DNA of 64,000 nt from Microdochium bolleyi (lineage: Eukaryota > Ascomycota > Sordariomycetes > Xylariales > Microdochiaceae): NCBI GenBank assembly GCA_001566295.1, contig KQ964258.1:124001-188000 (forward strand). Direction: 5' to 3'. The notes under the pieces were generated by a model, which searched no databases, was not told where the DNA came from, and worked only from the letters and a program-made list of their open reading frames with translations. The first letter of the stretch is position 1. Every line of letters starts with the position of its first letter. This document shows, piece after piece, positions 1 through 11,360 of this stretch. Made by a program: the position numbers and the translations under genes.

Positions 1-511
1 CCAGAGTGCCCTTTTTTCCTCAAAGAGGATCGCGCGGAGCAGACGCATTGGACCCTGGTTTCTTGCGCGTGGCAGCTGAGGCTCCGCGGCCTGAGGCACC
101 CACTGCTTTTGGGGAACCCCCCGAATACGGAAGGTGCCAAGGGCCGATCCCGATAGCGGCGGGCTTACCCAGTCTCGGGCATCACCAACACTGCTCTGCG
201 GCCTTCGACCGGCCAAACCTCCGACGGCAGGCCTTGTCAATTGCAGAGAATCACTCTTCTTGTTCAGCTACAGCTGTAAAACTGCGGCAATGCTAGAGTC
301 CAATCATCAAGACCGTCTGCGTTCGCCGTCGTCAGCCATGCATCTGCCCTCGAAGCCTGGTATGGCAACCCCGCTGCCTGCTTACCCCCCTTGCGGTCGT
401 TTGCCACACCACCACAGGCCTCAGCAGCCCTCCATCCAACCCTCCGACGGCACAACCTGACGTCAATTGGGCGTTCGACATCCCGGCGCCACTGCACGTC
501 CGTGCTTAGAG
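1..511. other. Upstream region of the HET gene, no gene assigned
   Basis: Short overlapping open frames occur on both strands, but none has a recognisable domain or splice structure. The stretch probably holds the promoter and 5' leader of the HET gene, and possibly the tail of a gene beyond the window edge. Confidence 0.4.
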
Positions 512-2998
512 ATGGACGACATGGACCACAGCCCAGGTCCAGGCCTCACTCGTCGTTCCAGCCTACAGCTGGATGCGCGACCCATTACCAGGCCTTTGGA
601 GGGTCGCGGCCCTGGCTACAAACAACCCGTTCCTAGGTCGGCCGACCCAAATCCAGACCTAACACGCACAGATACGTCTGATCCTCCTCGAGATGGAGCT
701 CTGTACGCGACCTTGCGCTATCCTGAAGTCTCGTTCCGCCTCTTGCGTGTACTCCCAGGGCAGTTTGGTGACCCAATCGAGTGCGAGTTAGTCACTACGA
801 ACCTCGGAGACGGGCCGGACTACTCCTATATTGCCATCTCGTATACTTGGGGCCTGCCCTCTGTCAGACCTCAAGCCAATGTGAATGAAGGAGACGACAA
901 GGGCAGTGCCTCCTCAACATCAGCTGCAGCGCTGCCGACCATCACCTGCAACACTTACCATACACTGGAGATTCAGCAGAATGCCTTTGACGCATTGCAG
1001 CGAGCGCGAGAGCTGGAACATTGCCTCTTCCTCTGGATCGATGCAATCTGCATCAACCAGGCGGATGCCCGGGAACGTGCCGAACAGGTAGCCATTATGA
1101 ACCACATCTACAGGCTTGCGTATGGCGTCATAATCTGGCTCGGCCAGGAGGACGAGACGACAGTAGATGCGTTGGCATTTGCGCAGAACAAGCTCGATGC
1201 TCTAAGGCTGAGACACGAGCTCCGAGCTGCCACCGATCCCGAGGCGTCCCCTCTCCAGAAATACAGGGCGCTTCAGAACAAGTCGTATTTGTTTGACATG
1301 ATAGTTCCTGGTGAGGAGGACGATCCCGACAGAGAAACATGGACAATATATCGTGGAGGAGCGACTGCGGAGCTACTCGGGCGAGCCTACTTTGGGAGGG
1401 CATGGATCCAGCAGGAGGTGCGTCTCGCCAAGGTCGTTGAGGTTTACTGCGGGCCTTACAGGTTCAAGTGGGATCGAATATGGACGCTGGCATGGCTCAT
1501 GCTCCCGCGAGGTCCTGAGGCAGGCTGGACGAGGCAATATGTTGGTGATGAAGCAAGTAGTGCCAAGCTCAGGTCCCATATCGACGCGATTCTGGCCATT
1601 GAGCTTCACCGAACCCGCTGCGTGAAAACTTACAAGTACGACGAGGAAAGGCAAGACAACAGGCGCCACCTCTTTGACGAGCTCGACACATGCCGCAGCC
1701 TCGCGGCCACAGACCCACGCGACCAGATATACGCTATGGTCAATCTGGCCCTTGACGGAAAGGAATGGGTCGACCGGGTCGACTACGAGTGTCCCTGGCA
1801 GATCCTGTATTTGAGAATTGCCAAGCTGGCATTCGCCTACGGCTCTATGAGGATCTTGTCGAACGCTGGACGCGCGCGGCGACTTGAGTCAAGTTCGTTT
1901 ATGCCTTCGTGGATGCCCGACTTCAGAGGACAACGTGGCGCCGAGCGCGACATCCAGAAGCACCCAAGTTGGCGGGCGGACCGACTGACTGAGGGCTTCG
2001 GACGGCGCACAAAGGCACAGGCGCTGGAGTGGCCGTTCTGTGAGGTCCGCCCGCTACCGCCACAGGAGATCCTAAGACCTGGACGCGGTGGCATGCCAGA
2101 GGAAGTCCGCCAGTTCAACCATGTGGACAAGGAGCTGTGGAACAGCTACGTGCGCCTCAAGTGCTACATGATGGACGACATCACTTACGTCGGCAAGAGC
2201 TTCGAGAGGATGCCGACCACTTTGCCAAAAGGTGAACGCGTGGCTGCGGCGGCAGAGGAGGATCTGCAGTTCGTCCAGGCACTATTAGGCTCGTCGCGCT
2301 ACCTACGAGGAGAGACGTGCGTCGATGCCTTCAGGTTGACTTGCATGCATTGCTCGAACGCTACAGATGAGGGACTATCACCGGGTGAAGACTTGCCTCT
2401 CAGCAGTGTCGAGGCTGTGTTGCTACATGGCGAGTCGGCGAGGACACTTTGGGACGAGTGGGTGAACTGTCTGCGCAGCGGCGCCAACCCGCTCGACAAC
2501 GCGCCATGGACGCTGCCCCCCGGTGTCGAGATGCCCAGCCTCTTCGATCGGGCGTGGACCTCGCAGTACGCCACTATACACCAGTTCGCCATCACCAAGC
2601 ATGGCTTCTTCTACCTACTCCCCGCCATGGCCGAGGTTGGGGACAGGATCGCGCTCGTGTCCGGATACACCATGCCAATCGTGGTGCGTCCATTGCCGAG
2701 ACTGCAGGTGAATGGAAGCAGCATGGTCGAAGACAAAAAGACCAAGCGGCAGCAGCAGCAGCAGCAGCAGCAGCAACCACTAGAGTTCCACGAGCTAATT
2801 GGTGATGCCTATGTCCACGGCGCCATGGAGGGTGAGATATCGGACATTATGAACGCGTTCAACTGCCAGCATACACCGATGGACGAGCTAGGGAGCGATG
2901 ATGACGAAAGGGCCAAGTGCTGGGACAATCTAGGCCTAAGCAGTGGCTATGAACGGGTGCTGGAAACGGTCGGGAGGCGGGATTTGAACATTGCCTGA
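512..2998 (+). CDS. HET-domain (heterokaryon incompatibility) protein
   Basis: An intronless 828-residue protein. The HET domain (PF06985) occupies about residues 105-300. Its three conserved blocks are readable: IAISYTWG near residue 106, LWIDAICINQ near 173, and the segment with YFGRAWIQQE near 290. HET proteins mediate non-self recognition and programmed cell death when incompatible hyphae fuse, and many are of unknown specificity. The rest of the chain (about 310-828) has no domain I recognise. Nine consecutive glutamines lie at residues 747-755. The open frame extends upstream to a TTG at 467, but the first ATG is at 512, giving MDDMDHSPG, so that start was chosen. No signal peptide or membrane segment is evident, and no partner domain such as NACHT or a lipase is fused. 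The family call is secure; the specific role is unknown. Confidence 0.88.
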   Translation: MDDMDHSPGPGLTRRSSLQLDARPITRPLEGRGPGYKQPVPRSADPNPDLTRTDTSDPPRDGALYATLRYPEVSFRLLRVLPGQFGDPIECELVTTNLGDGPDYSYIAISYTWGLPSVRPQANVNEGDDKGSASSTSAAALPTITCNTYHTLEIQQNAFDALQRARELEHCLFLWIDAICINQADARERAEQVAIMNHIYRLAYGVIIWLGQEDETTVDALAFAQNKLDALRLRHELRAATDPEASPLQKYRALQNKSYLFDMIVPGEEDDPDRETWTIYRGGATAELLGRAYFGRAWIQQEVRLAKVVEVYCGPYRFKWDRIWTLAWLMLPRGPEAGWTRQYVGDEASSAKLRSHIDAILAIELHRTRCVKTYKYDEERQDNRRHLFDELDTCRSLAATDPRDQIYAMVNLALDGKEWVDRVDYECPWQILYLRIAKLAFAYGSMRILSNAGRARRLESSSFMPSWMPDFRGQRGAERDIQKHPSWRADRLTEGFGRRTKAQALEWPFCEVRPLPPQEILRPGRGGMPEEVRQFNHVDKELWNSYVRLKCYMMDDITYVGKSFERMPTTLPKGERVAAAAEEDLQFVQALLGSSRYLRGETCVDAFRLTCMHCSNATDEGLSPGEDLPLSSVEAVLLHGESARTLWDEWVNCLRSGANPLDNAPWTLPPGVEMPSLFDRAWTSQYATIHQFAITKHGFFYLLPAMAEVGDRIALVSGYTMPIVVRPLPRLQVNGSSMVEDKKTKRQQQQQQQQQPLEFHELIGDAYVHGAMEGEISDIMNAFNCQHTPMDELGSDDDERAKCWDNLGLSSGYERVLETVGRRDLNIA
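2750..2776 (+). repeat. CAG repeat coding polyglutamine in the HET protein
   Basis: Eight CAG codons followed by one CAA encode nine glutamines. A nearly pure CAG run is prone to slippage, so its length may vary between strains. Confidence 0.9.
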
Positions 2999-3519
2999 AG
3001 GCGGTCGTTCTCGCAGGCTGCCATCCGGGTCAGACAGGTGAGTATCCTCACAGTGCTGTTCTGTGGCATTCACGCATGTTCGTCGCTGCATCACGTCAGA
3101 GGGGAGCACTGGCATCTCCAATTGCCTGACGAAGTGGACTTCGAAAACTGCGCCCTACTCCTGCTGCACCTGCCGGGACCATGTCAGGCTTGTATCTTGC
3201 GATATTGTACACATCGCCCCAGGTCTCTGACCATAGGGAGGTGCTCTCAGAGTGGCGTGACGTCAATACTGGGTCCTCGGCCGCCGGCGTCCTGAGTCAC
3301 CACGCCGAGGATTCAGGGGTCATGCGCTAAGCTTCTGGCGGCACACCGATCTCTCAGCCGCAGCCGCAGCGGGTGCGTGCCTGGCAGCCTTACAGAACCC
3401 CGGGGCTCTCTACAAACATCCTAGGTCTAGCCATCTAGGGGCACATATAAGACTGACCTCCGCCCGTCGGCTCGACTGCACCTCGACCAGACACGATCCC
3501 CAAGGCCAGGCAGTCCGCT
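2999..3519 (+). other. Intergenic region and promoter of the 1,767-residue protein gene
   Basis: No supported gene. It holds the 3' flank of the HET gene and, near its right end, a TATA-like element followed by a C-rich leader. Confidence 0.5.
3446..3451 (+). promoter_or_regulatory. TATA-like element (TATAAG)
   Basis: TATAAG lies 74 bp upstream of the ATG at 3520, a spacing that leaves a leader of about 40 nt. Inferred from sequence and position only. Confidence 0.4.
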
Positions 3520-6500
3520 ATGGCTTCACATCTCGACCATGCTGCCATCCGCAGCCTCACCCCGGCCGAGACGGCAGCCCACCTTCACCAGCGCACCGAG
3601 CAGCTGGGCTGGAGGACTGCATGGGACTCTCTGCTGAGCCAGATCCGCTCCGGCCTGCTGCCGTCAACCCTTGTCCACATCTTCCTCGCCCAGTGCCGCG
3701 ACCCCGAGCCCGTCGTCGAGGCCATGCAGCAGGACTGGTCCGCCCTCACACGCCAGACCGGCATCAAGCACTTTGGCCGCTGGACCCGGCAGGACGACTC
3801 CTTTGTCTCAGTCTGGGCCGCCGTCGGAGACACGGCCGGCCTGGTACAGCTCCTGGCTGCCTTCTCCGTCAGCGAGGTCGAGCAGTTTTGCCGCGCCCTA
3901 CAGCGCAACTGTAAGGACAACGGCCGGCAAGAGGCTCGCCGCCGCAAGTTGACTCGGCTCTACAACTCGCTGATCAGCCACCCGGACGCCTCCTTCCCCA
4001 ACCCGGACCGGCGCCCGCTGTCAGACTTCTACCACGTCCTCGTGCCCTCGTGCACGTCCGATGTCGTCCTCAGGTCCACCACAAAGAAGACGAAACCCAA
4101 GCGATCAACAGTCAAGGCACACCTGCCCGTCTTCCAGCAGGCATGCCTGGACTCCATCTTCGCCGTCCCAGTCCCCTCGGAACAATTGTCGGTATGGGCG
4201 TACGTGTTGGACATTGATATCGAATTCGCCTTCACCGTGCTCGAGAAGCTCAGCGAGAGCCCTCCCCACCTCAAGCACAATGCCGGCTGCGTCGTCTGGA
4301 CTCTGTTCCTGCCTCTCGCCAAGCGTCTGGCCCGCCGCAAAGAGCACGCACCTGTCCAAGCTCGCCTCTATGACCTCCTGTTCAAGTGCATCACCATCGA
4401 GCCCTCCATCGCCAACACCATCCGGGATAACCTTTTCACGCCCGCAGTCAGGGCCTGGAGGGACTGCCGCAGCCATAACGACATTATGGACAGCCGCCTG
4501 GCCAGGCTCATCAGCATCGCGCCCGCTGCGCATTCGAGGCAACCAATCACGGTGCTGCTGCGGCAGGTCCACGAACAAGCCCGCTTCCCCCTGCTCAGGA
4601 TGATCTTCCAGTGCAACCTCGATCTCCAAGTCGACCTCGACCTTGGGATGAAGGGCACGGTTCAGAAGATGTCAGATGAGAAAACGAAGCAGTGGTGGCC
4701 ACACGAAACGTTCCGCCTGCTCCCGCGACTCACTGCTCTCCAGCTCTTCGAGGGTGTCCAGAGCGGCAGCGTGCCGGGATGTTTCTCGGAGGATCACCGA
4801 TACGGATCATACGTGCCGGAAGACCCGAATAGCAACGACGGCGACAGTACCCCAGACATGGAGTACTTCAAAGCGGGCCTATACGCACGAGCAGATCGCC
4901 AGGACACTGGCGAAGGGGCATGGCGCGGCCACACAGATCGCGTCATCGCCGAGAGGAAGACCAAGGCTGCTTCTGCCCGCGAAGCGACTGATCGGGAGAA
5001 GTGGGCGCAATCTGCTATTAAGCTGTCAGTTGCGACCGGTTCGATCGATACATTTGCCAGCACACTGCAATGGGCTCGTCGCTTCAACAAGGATCCCCTT
5101 GTCGGGCATAAGCTGCTTTCGATCGACAACGAGGGTACGGCACTTCTCGCCGGCATGCCTGAGTGGGCTCGATTTGAGAGCATCGGGGGCGAGGCTGCCG
5201 TTGCTGAGCGCATCATCAGAGGCAATGAGGTGGTGATGCATGTGCTCGACACAGCTGCGAAGCTTTCGCACGAGCCCGGCTTCAGATCAAACAAGGTGGC
5301 CAACGCCCGTGTATTGCCCGGGGACGTCTTTCGGGAGAGACTTGCTCGTGCTGAGAGCCTCATATCGCGCAAGCTGGTCACCGATGAATGGGTAATAGCA
5401 CATGTGTGGACGCCGACGGTTAAGATGCTCATTGACGCCGAGCGGTTCTTTCTCGCCGACGGCCACCAGGTGCTCGGCCACACCCATATCGAAGGGCTCC
5501 TGGCCCAGGAGGTCTATTGCAGCTCGCGTCACATACAGTGGTTTATCGACAGTCTTGCCAAGCAGCGAGACGAGCTCTGGCGCGAGCATCGTGCCCGTCA
5601 CCGCCCAGCCACCACGACCCTTCCTGCCCCTTGGCCGCGCGGGCTCTCAGTCTCTGCTCTGCTGCCTGTTGGCACCGATGACAAGACCGCTCTTCTGCCA
5701 GACATGCCATACTTCCAAGGACGCCTGCGAGCTGTTGTCTTCGCGAGCCAGGCTTCTGTCATGATGGCACCACCGGAGGATGAGGAGGAGAAGGAGGCCA
5801 TTGGTCCCTTCACAGACAGCTATGGCTACGCACTCCGGGTCTGGGTCGGCCTCTCACCACGATCGGAGAGGGAGCACCGAGTGGCTGAGGCGTGGGCTCA
5901 TGCCACGACGGCGCTGACAGGCGATAGGATGTCATCCTCGGAGGCCGCCCGGTTCTGGGCGGGCCACTTTGTCATGGCTGGGATCTCCGAGAAGCTCCTG
6001 CCGACAACGCCGTACGAGGACCTCCGTATCACTGCGCTCCCGGCCACCGGCGATCCCTCTTTTCCTGCAGAATGGAACCCGCAGCCAGCGCCACGGCCCG
6101 CCCGCGACCTGCCCAAGACCTGCCTGGACTGCATGCTGCAGGCCGCTGGCTGGATGTCCATATACACCTGGCAAGCTAAGCCTACGATGGAGAGTACCTT
6201 CTCCGCAGCGACATCACGGACCCTTGCGGCCCCGACACTCTGGAGCGATCGGTATCTGCTCCTCCTGCCTGTCGCGGAGCGCGATGCCTTCACCGTGGCT
6301 GCGCTCGGACTTCTGAATGCCAGATACGGCGCGAAATCGTCGCGCCTGCTGAAGCCATACCCGTCCGAGAACGCCGTGCGGATCCCCGCAGTCTACCTCG
6401 ATGAGGAGTTCTTGGAGAAGCAGAACAAAGACCTGACACAAGGCTCCCTCCGTCGCGAATCCATCCTCACCGTCATATCCCACCTGTCTGCATCGATACC

Positions 6501-8823
6501 GAACGATCTACTTGTAGATCTGGCGAGGTCGCTGTTTGAACGGATGGATAAGGACGAGCGCGAGGGCAGACAGGATCCCGAGGTACGCAAGGTCGCGGTC
6601 TCCATCGTTCACCGCATCGCCGCCGGGGACCATCCAGTCACCGCGTGCGAGTTTGTGCGACTTGTCGTTCTCGAGCGACAGGATGACAGCTCTTGGCACC
6701 GGCAGGTCCTGGACCGTGCTTTCTTGAAGGACCTCCCCGCGAAGGACGCCAAGGCCTTCTTTAAGGACCTGGCTCTGGCCATCCAGCAGAAGTTGCAAGA
6801 GCAGCGGAGTAGGTTCCGGGAGCAGAAGGCGGTAGTAGCCAGCGAGACCACGCCGAGCACGGAAGCCGCCAATTCGGGGCCGGTCGTCAAGATCACCACC
6901 ATCAAGATGATCGCGCAGCTGCTGCGCTGGGCCAACTTTGCCGATCGCGACTTCGCCCTGGAGATTTTGACTGGCCTCCTGCGCCACTCGAGCCACCCGG
7001 ATGTAGTCATCTGCATCGTGGAAGGGCTGCTCCAGCAGAAGGCCGAATCCGACGACGAGATCATCAAGAGCAAGATCGTGGACATTGTGGCGGAGCACAT
7101 TGTGCCCCTGGCCAGCAGCCTGGACGAGCGCAACCCCCTGACCGAGGAGGCGTGGTGCAAGCTCGAAGCCGGCGAAGGCGACATACCCGAGCTCTACTCG
7201 GCTGACAAGGAGGAGCTTCCGCCGCTGCTGGGCCTGCTCGCGGCCGCGACTGAGCATGCTGCCGACGCCGATGACTCGTCAGAAGAAAGGAGGATCTGGC
7301 TGGAGCGTGTCATCATCCCAGTCATCCACCTTTCCGCGGCGAACCACGTGCGCTGGACACGACTGTTCCTGCAGCGGAACGGCTTCTCCGCTGCCGTCGT
7401 TGACGTTCTCCCCGCGGTGCCCCCCCGGATCAGCACGCTCCTGGGCCCGTTCGAGGCGTACACCGAGCACATGCCGGCCGACACGACCGACACGGTGATG
7501 CGGCTCCTCGGCGTGATCTCCTTCCCCCCCACGGCGCTGCGCAACGTCATCAGGCGGATCAAGGCCGACAAGGAGCTCCGCGGCACAGGCGGCGCAAAGC
7601 ATTTCCTCCAGACGTGGTGCGCGGATGCTATGGGCTGGGGCAAGTTCGCCTACCCGGAGGGCATCCGGGTCCTGACCACGTTCCTGAAGACGATGGGCAC
7701 AAGCGGCGTCAGCAGGCCGCGCGAGGGCCAGGCCGGGCTGACCCTTGCGGGACTGCAGCAGTTCTTGATCAGGCTGTCCACGGCACAGATCCGGCGCGGG
7801 CAGCAGAGCCTCCTGGAGCGGATCGACATGCATCTCACCACCACGCCGGCCACCACGTCCGTCGAGGACGCCCAGGAGTACCGCAGGAGGTGGGAGCGCA
7901 ACATCCGGCCCGTACTCCGCGAGCAGCTCGCCGCCACCGAGGCGCTTGAGGCGCACGTCGCCAAGGACCCGCAGGATCCGGGGCCCCGGAAAGCCAACGA
8001 GGACCTGCCCGGCTGCAGCCAGCGCTACCGTCTCGAGATCATCCTGCACACACACGCGCGGCACGTCGGCGAGGACGTGGACCATGCGGCGGTCGCGGCC
8101 TGCGCGGACGCGCTGCTCGCCGAGGTGGACGTCATCATCGCCGCGGGGCACCCGCACGACGACGGCGGCGCGCTCACGCGGGTCCTGCATGCCGCACAGG
8201 GCGTGTACCACGGGCGCCACGCCGTCATGCTCGCGCTGCGGCTCGGCGCTGTGGATGAGGACGGCGACAACGGCGGCGGCGAGCAGGCCACGGCGGGTTT
8301 CCTGTCGGCGGTGATGAGGCGGAACATGGGCGTCTTCCTGGCTCGCTCGCTGCTCGTGCACACGGCGCGGTCGAGCGCTCGGAAGCACGACCACAGTCAT
8401 GCCGACGCGGAGGCCTCCGCGCGCGCGGAGGAGGAGGAGCGCGCGCTGGCGGGGCAGGTGCTCGCGCTGGTGCTCGGCGCGTGGGCGGGCTCGTCGAGCA
8501 GCTACGTCCAGAGCCAGGCGGACGCGGTGTTCACCCAGACGTACGCGCTGACGCCCGGTGGTGGGGGGTTGAAGTGGCTGGTCGAGACGCTGCAAGGGAA
8601 GAATAAGGAGCTTGCGGAGACGGGGGAGGTGAAGGACGAGGACGTGGAGGTGGAAGAGGAGTGGGAGGAGGAGGAAGAGGCTGGAGCCGGGGATGGCTTG
8701 ATGGACTGGACGTCCTCGACCTTTGGCGGTGGCCGGGAGACGACTGTGGTTTCCGGGAGTCGGCAGCGCAGCTTCAGGCAGGATGCCAAATCCAACGAGA
8801 GGGAGAGTCAACGATCTAGCTAG
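3520..8823 (+). CDS. Very large uncharacterised fungal protein (1,767 residues)
   Basis: One uninterrupted frame of 5.3 kb. The ATG at 3520 is the first in frame and follows a TATA-like element and a C-rich leader. I do not recognise a domain. Most of the chain reads as amphipathic helices rich in Leu, Ala, Arg and Asp, with repeated helical pairs as in HEAT/ARM-type scaffolds; this is an impression, not a match. No ATP-binding loop, zinc finger, signal peptide or membrane span is seen. Residues 1705-1725 form a strongly acidic stretch (many Glu, few Asp), followed by a Ser/Gly/Arg-rich tail to the stop. A basic Lys-rich patch lies near residues 188-195. Codon use is GC-rich like that of its neighbours, so nothing suggests transfer. 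A large scaffold or assembly factor would fit the composition, but function is unknown. That it is a gene is almost certain from length alone. Confidence 0.85.
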   Translation: MASHLDHAAIRSLTPAETAAHLHQRTEQLGWRTAWDSLLSQIRSGLLPSTLVHIFLAQCRDPEPVVEAMQQDWSALTRQTGIKHFGRWTRQDDSFVSVWAAVGDTAGLVQLLAAFSVSEVEQFCRALQRNCKDNGRQEARRRKLTRLYNSLISHPDASFPNPDRRPLSDFYHVLVPSCTSDVVLRSTTKKTKPKRSTVKAHLPVFQQACLDSIFAVPVPSEQLSVWAYVLDIDIEFAFTVLEKLSESPPHLKHNAGCVVWTLFLPLAKRLARRKEHAPVQARLYDLLFKCITIEPSIANTIRDNLFTPAVRAWRDCRSHNDIMDSRLARLISIAPAAHSRQPITVLLRQVHEQARFPLLRMIFQCNLDLQVDLDLGMKGTVQKMSDEKTKQWWPHETFRLLPRLTALQLFEGVQSGSVPGCFSEDHRYGSYVPEDPNSNDGDSTPDMEYFKAGLYARADRQDTGEGAWRGHTDRVIAERKTKAASAREATDREKWAQSAIKLSVATGSIDTFASTLQWARRFNKDPLVGHKLLSIDNEGTALLAGMPEWARFESIGGEAAVAERIIRGNEVVMHVLDTAAKLSHEPGFRSNKVANARVLPGDVFRERLARAESLISRKLVTDEWVIAHVWTPTVKMLIDAERFFLADGHQVLGHTHIEGLLAQEVYCSSRHIQWFIDSLAKQRDELWREHRARHRPATTTLPAPWPRGLSVSALLPVGTDDKTALLPDMPYFQGRLRAVVFASQASVMMAPPEDEEEKEAIGPFTDSYGYALRVWVGLSPRSEREHRVAEAWAHATTALTGDRMSSSEAARFWAGHFVMAGISEKLLPTTPYEDLRITALPATGDPSFPAEWNPQPAPRPARDLPKTCLDCMLQAAGWMSIYTWQAKPTMESTFSAATSRTLAAPTLWSDRYLLLLPVAERDAFTVAALGLLNARYGAKSSRLLKPYPSENAVRIPAVYLDEEFLEKQNKDLTQGSLRRESILTVISHLSASIPNDLLVDLARSLFERMDKDEREGRQDPEVRKVAVSIVHRIAAGDHPVTACEFVRLVVLERQDDSSWHRQVLDRAFLKDLPAKDAKAFFKDLALAIQQKLQEQRSRFREQKAVVASETTPSTEAANSGPVVKITTIKMIAQLLRWANFADRDFALEILTGLLRHSSHPDVVICIVEGLLQQKAESDDEIIKSKIVDIVAEHIVPLASSLDERNPLTEEAWCKLEAGEGDIPELYSADKEELPPLLGLLAAATEHAADADDSSEERRIWLERVIIPVIHLSAANHVRWTRLFLQRNGFSAAVVDVLPAVPPRISTLLGPFEAYTEHMPADTTDTVMRLLGVISFPPTALRNVIRRIKADKELRGTGGAKHFLQTWCADAMGWGKFAYPEGIRVLTTFLKTMGTSGVSRPREGQAGLTLAGLQQFLIRLSTAQIRRGQQSLLERIDMHLTTTPATTSVEDAQEYRRRWERNIRPVLREQLAATEALEAHVAKDPQDPGPRKANEDLPGCSQRYRLEIILHTHARHVGEDVDHAAVAACADALLAEVDVIIAAGHPHDDGGALTRVLHAAQGVYHGRHAVMLALRLGAVDEDGDNGGGEQATAGFLSAVMRRNMGVFLARSLLVHTARSSARKHDHSHADAEASARAEEEERALAGQVLALVLGAWAGSSSSYVQSQADAVFTQTYALTPGGGGLKWLVETLQGKNKELAETGEVKDEDVEVEEEWEEEEEAGAGDGLMDWTSSTFGGGRETTVVSGSRQRSFRQDAKSNERESQRSS

Positions 8824-10808
8824 GATATTTAGGTAGTCCGCTGGCCTCCCAGTAATGAATTATGAGATATGAGTTATGACAGACCAGTCCATCGTCTCCT
8901 GAAGCCGCCTTTGTCGTTTGAGATCATTGTAAGCAGTCCTTTCTCCGTGGCCGCTCGTTGTAACTGCAAGGTCATCACTTACTGTGTGCTCTCAGCCAGG
9001 CGCCCATGAAGATGATCCTGTGCGGTACACTCTACCCGGCTGGGCTCAAATGGCGCTTCCTTCCGGGCTCGGATTTTTATGGGATGAAGTCGTCAACAAG
9101 TAGTAACGTGAATATCAGCTCCCCTCATTTATCGCAAGTATCTATATACACCATATATGTATACAGATTGAAAAGGAGAGAACAGGAGAAACGAAAAAGT
9201 AATGGTATGATCTGAGGAAAAGGACTTGTTTTCGAGTCCCTCACAATGGGTTTTGATATTCGGCGCTAATTCAAAACAGAATAAAAGATTTAGGTCAGAA
9301 GGGTAAGAACAATAATCAAAAGAGAAAAGAGTAAGAAAGAGAGCAACAGCAATTAACGACCAGATGTACCTAAGACTGAAGCCATCACAAAGTTCAAATT
9401 TACTCAGAAGCTGTCAAATTGTAGTAGAATTGCGGCACTGCCGAGTTTCCCACCGTGATCAAGGCACTGCCGGAGACACTACAGTCCTCTTCAAGACTCA
9501 AGTCAACTTGTCCCCGTCTGGACTCACCAACCTTTTCTTTTCTCTTCTTCTTTGTTCTCTTCCATTTCCGAGGGAACTCTTGATGGAGATATCTCCTGAA
9601 GGGCTGGGCACAGGTAAGCCAGCAACGGTCGCCATGGTTGAATCAGCTCGGAGGCGTGGGCGGCAGCGTAGCGCGGCCGTGATCTAGTGGGTTCTTGTGC
9701 TGTTACATCGTTCATCTAGGAAATATGCTGAAATATGTGTTTGTGTGTATGTTTCTCTCTCTACCTCGCCTGCCTACCCCTTTGGAACACCAACCAGCAT
9801 TGTAGGCCACCGTCTACTGTACTGATACTCATCAATGGAACACGGGTCACGGTAGGCGTCGAGGAGAAAAAGAGGTATGCGACTGTGAAAGATTTTTGCT
9901 AGTGACTTTCCCCTCGTCTTGCTCCTCAGCAGCAAGCGTGTTCAGAGAGGGTAAGTGCCAACTCGCATCTTGCCCACTCCCATCACCTCCCTCCCGCAGG
10001 GCTTCATACCTCGTCACCCCTCGTTTCGTGCTTCGTGCTCCTCTCTGCAACTGCAAACACACGGGCTTAAGTCCCTTCGTCCACGATAGAAGACCAAGCC
10101 GCCAAAGCAGCCACATCATATCAATAACACCGACTGGACCGTCGCCCCTCTCCACTCGGCTAGATATGCCCCTAGATCTTCCACCGACCGCTCCCCCCTC
10201 TTCTCGAGGAGAGGCCACGCAGGAGGCACAAGCCTGAGTACCCACCAGGGCCGGCCCAAGTGGCGATGATGTTGTACAGACACTGTCCGCTCTGTTGGTC
10301 CTGGGGCACAGCATGGCTTCATCACGGTCGGGAGCCTTTCAACCCTCCCTTCCTCGCCACCGTCATGGTATCCCTTCGCGGGGACAGAAGGACAGACCCA
10401 GTCGATTTCTCAATGAGCTATGAGTCACAGCGCCGGCTCCTTGACATCTCAACCCGGAGGCAGATGAAATCGGCAATGTAGTGGTAGAAACTTCTGGGCA
10501 TGATGCCTAGGCCAACACTTTGAATGGGCCGAGACTCAGACGTATCGACCGGAGATGGATCATCCTATGCTGTGCCATGGACCCGTTTCCGTTCATCAGC
10601 CAAGTAATGGGTCGAGAGCACCTGTGTCCCTCGACGCCCGACGAGATCAGGCGGCATCGAGATAAAAACCCATCAACATTGTCATTCATCTCAGTCACGA
10701 TTCGCATAAGGACTTGGATATCACTGTCCGTCATTCGTTCCGCGCTCCGGCCTGCAAAACCGGCTCATTTGGATATAGTGTGCAGATTCAGAACAGCCAG
10801 ACTCGCCT

Positions 10809-10864
10809 CCCCCCCCCCCTCCGGTCACTTCCCCAGGGTCACTCCCCCAGAGTCACTCCCCCAG
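10809..10864. repeat. C11 tract followed by three 14-bp tandem repeats
   Basis: A run of eleven C at 10809-10819 precedes three 14-bp units starting at 10823, 10837 and 10851, each close to GGTCACTCCCCCAG with one or two differences. The function is unknown. Confidence 0.85.
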
Positions 10865-11360
10865 TAGACAACAGGGAGAGAAGCAGAGAGCAACTCGTCA
10901 TCTGCGAATTCGCCGCCAGGCTGGGGCCATGACCAAGACGCCACAGTGTCGCCGAAAACCCAGACCAGCCCTTGGCCCCCCGTGTGCCGATCGTCGAAAT
11001 CATAGACGTGGGACCACCGATCTTTATGCTTGCCCCGGCCACACACTCTTGGAATCGGCGGAGACCTGCCCTACACGATCCCAGTCCGCCGTGCTCGCCA
11101 CCACCCCGAAGATGGACCCTTGATGTTCTCTAGAGTGGCCCTGGATGACTTCATGTACCGCCAGACTCGTGCCTGCCAACATTGGAAGGCGGGATACGAC
11201 CGTGAAGAAGCGGGAGCGGAGCAAAATCGTCGGTCCCCGGCTGGCGGACGGACCCTGCAGCTTTTAATACCGACGCTCGGGCTTGACGTACCCGCGCAAC
11301 AACGTCGTCTTTCCACATGCCTCTTCCGGAAAACACCTCCGGGGGTGCTCGTGCTTTACC

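Noticed and set aside
7279..8811. 510-codon minus-strand frame
   Set aside because: It is antisense to the large plus-strand gene, Arg/His/Pro-rich, without a domain; a typical shadow of GC-rich coding DNA.
9218..9245. Possible T-arm-like hairpin GGACT...AGTCC with TTCG
   Set aside because: The loop is eight bases and no acceptor, D or anticodon stem is found around it.
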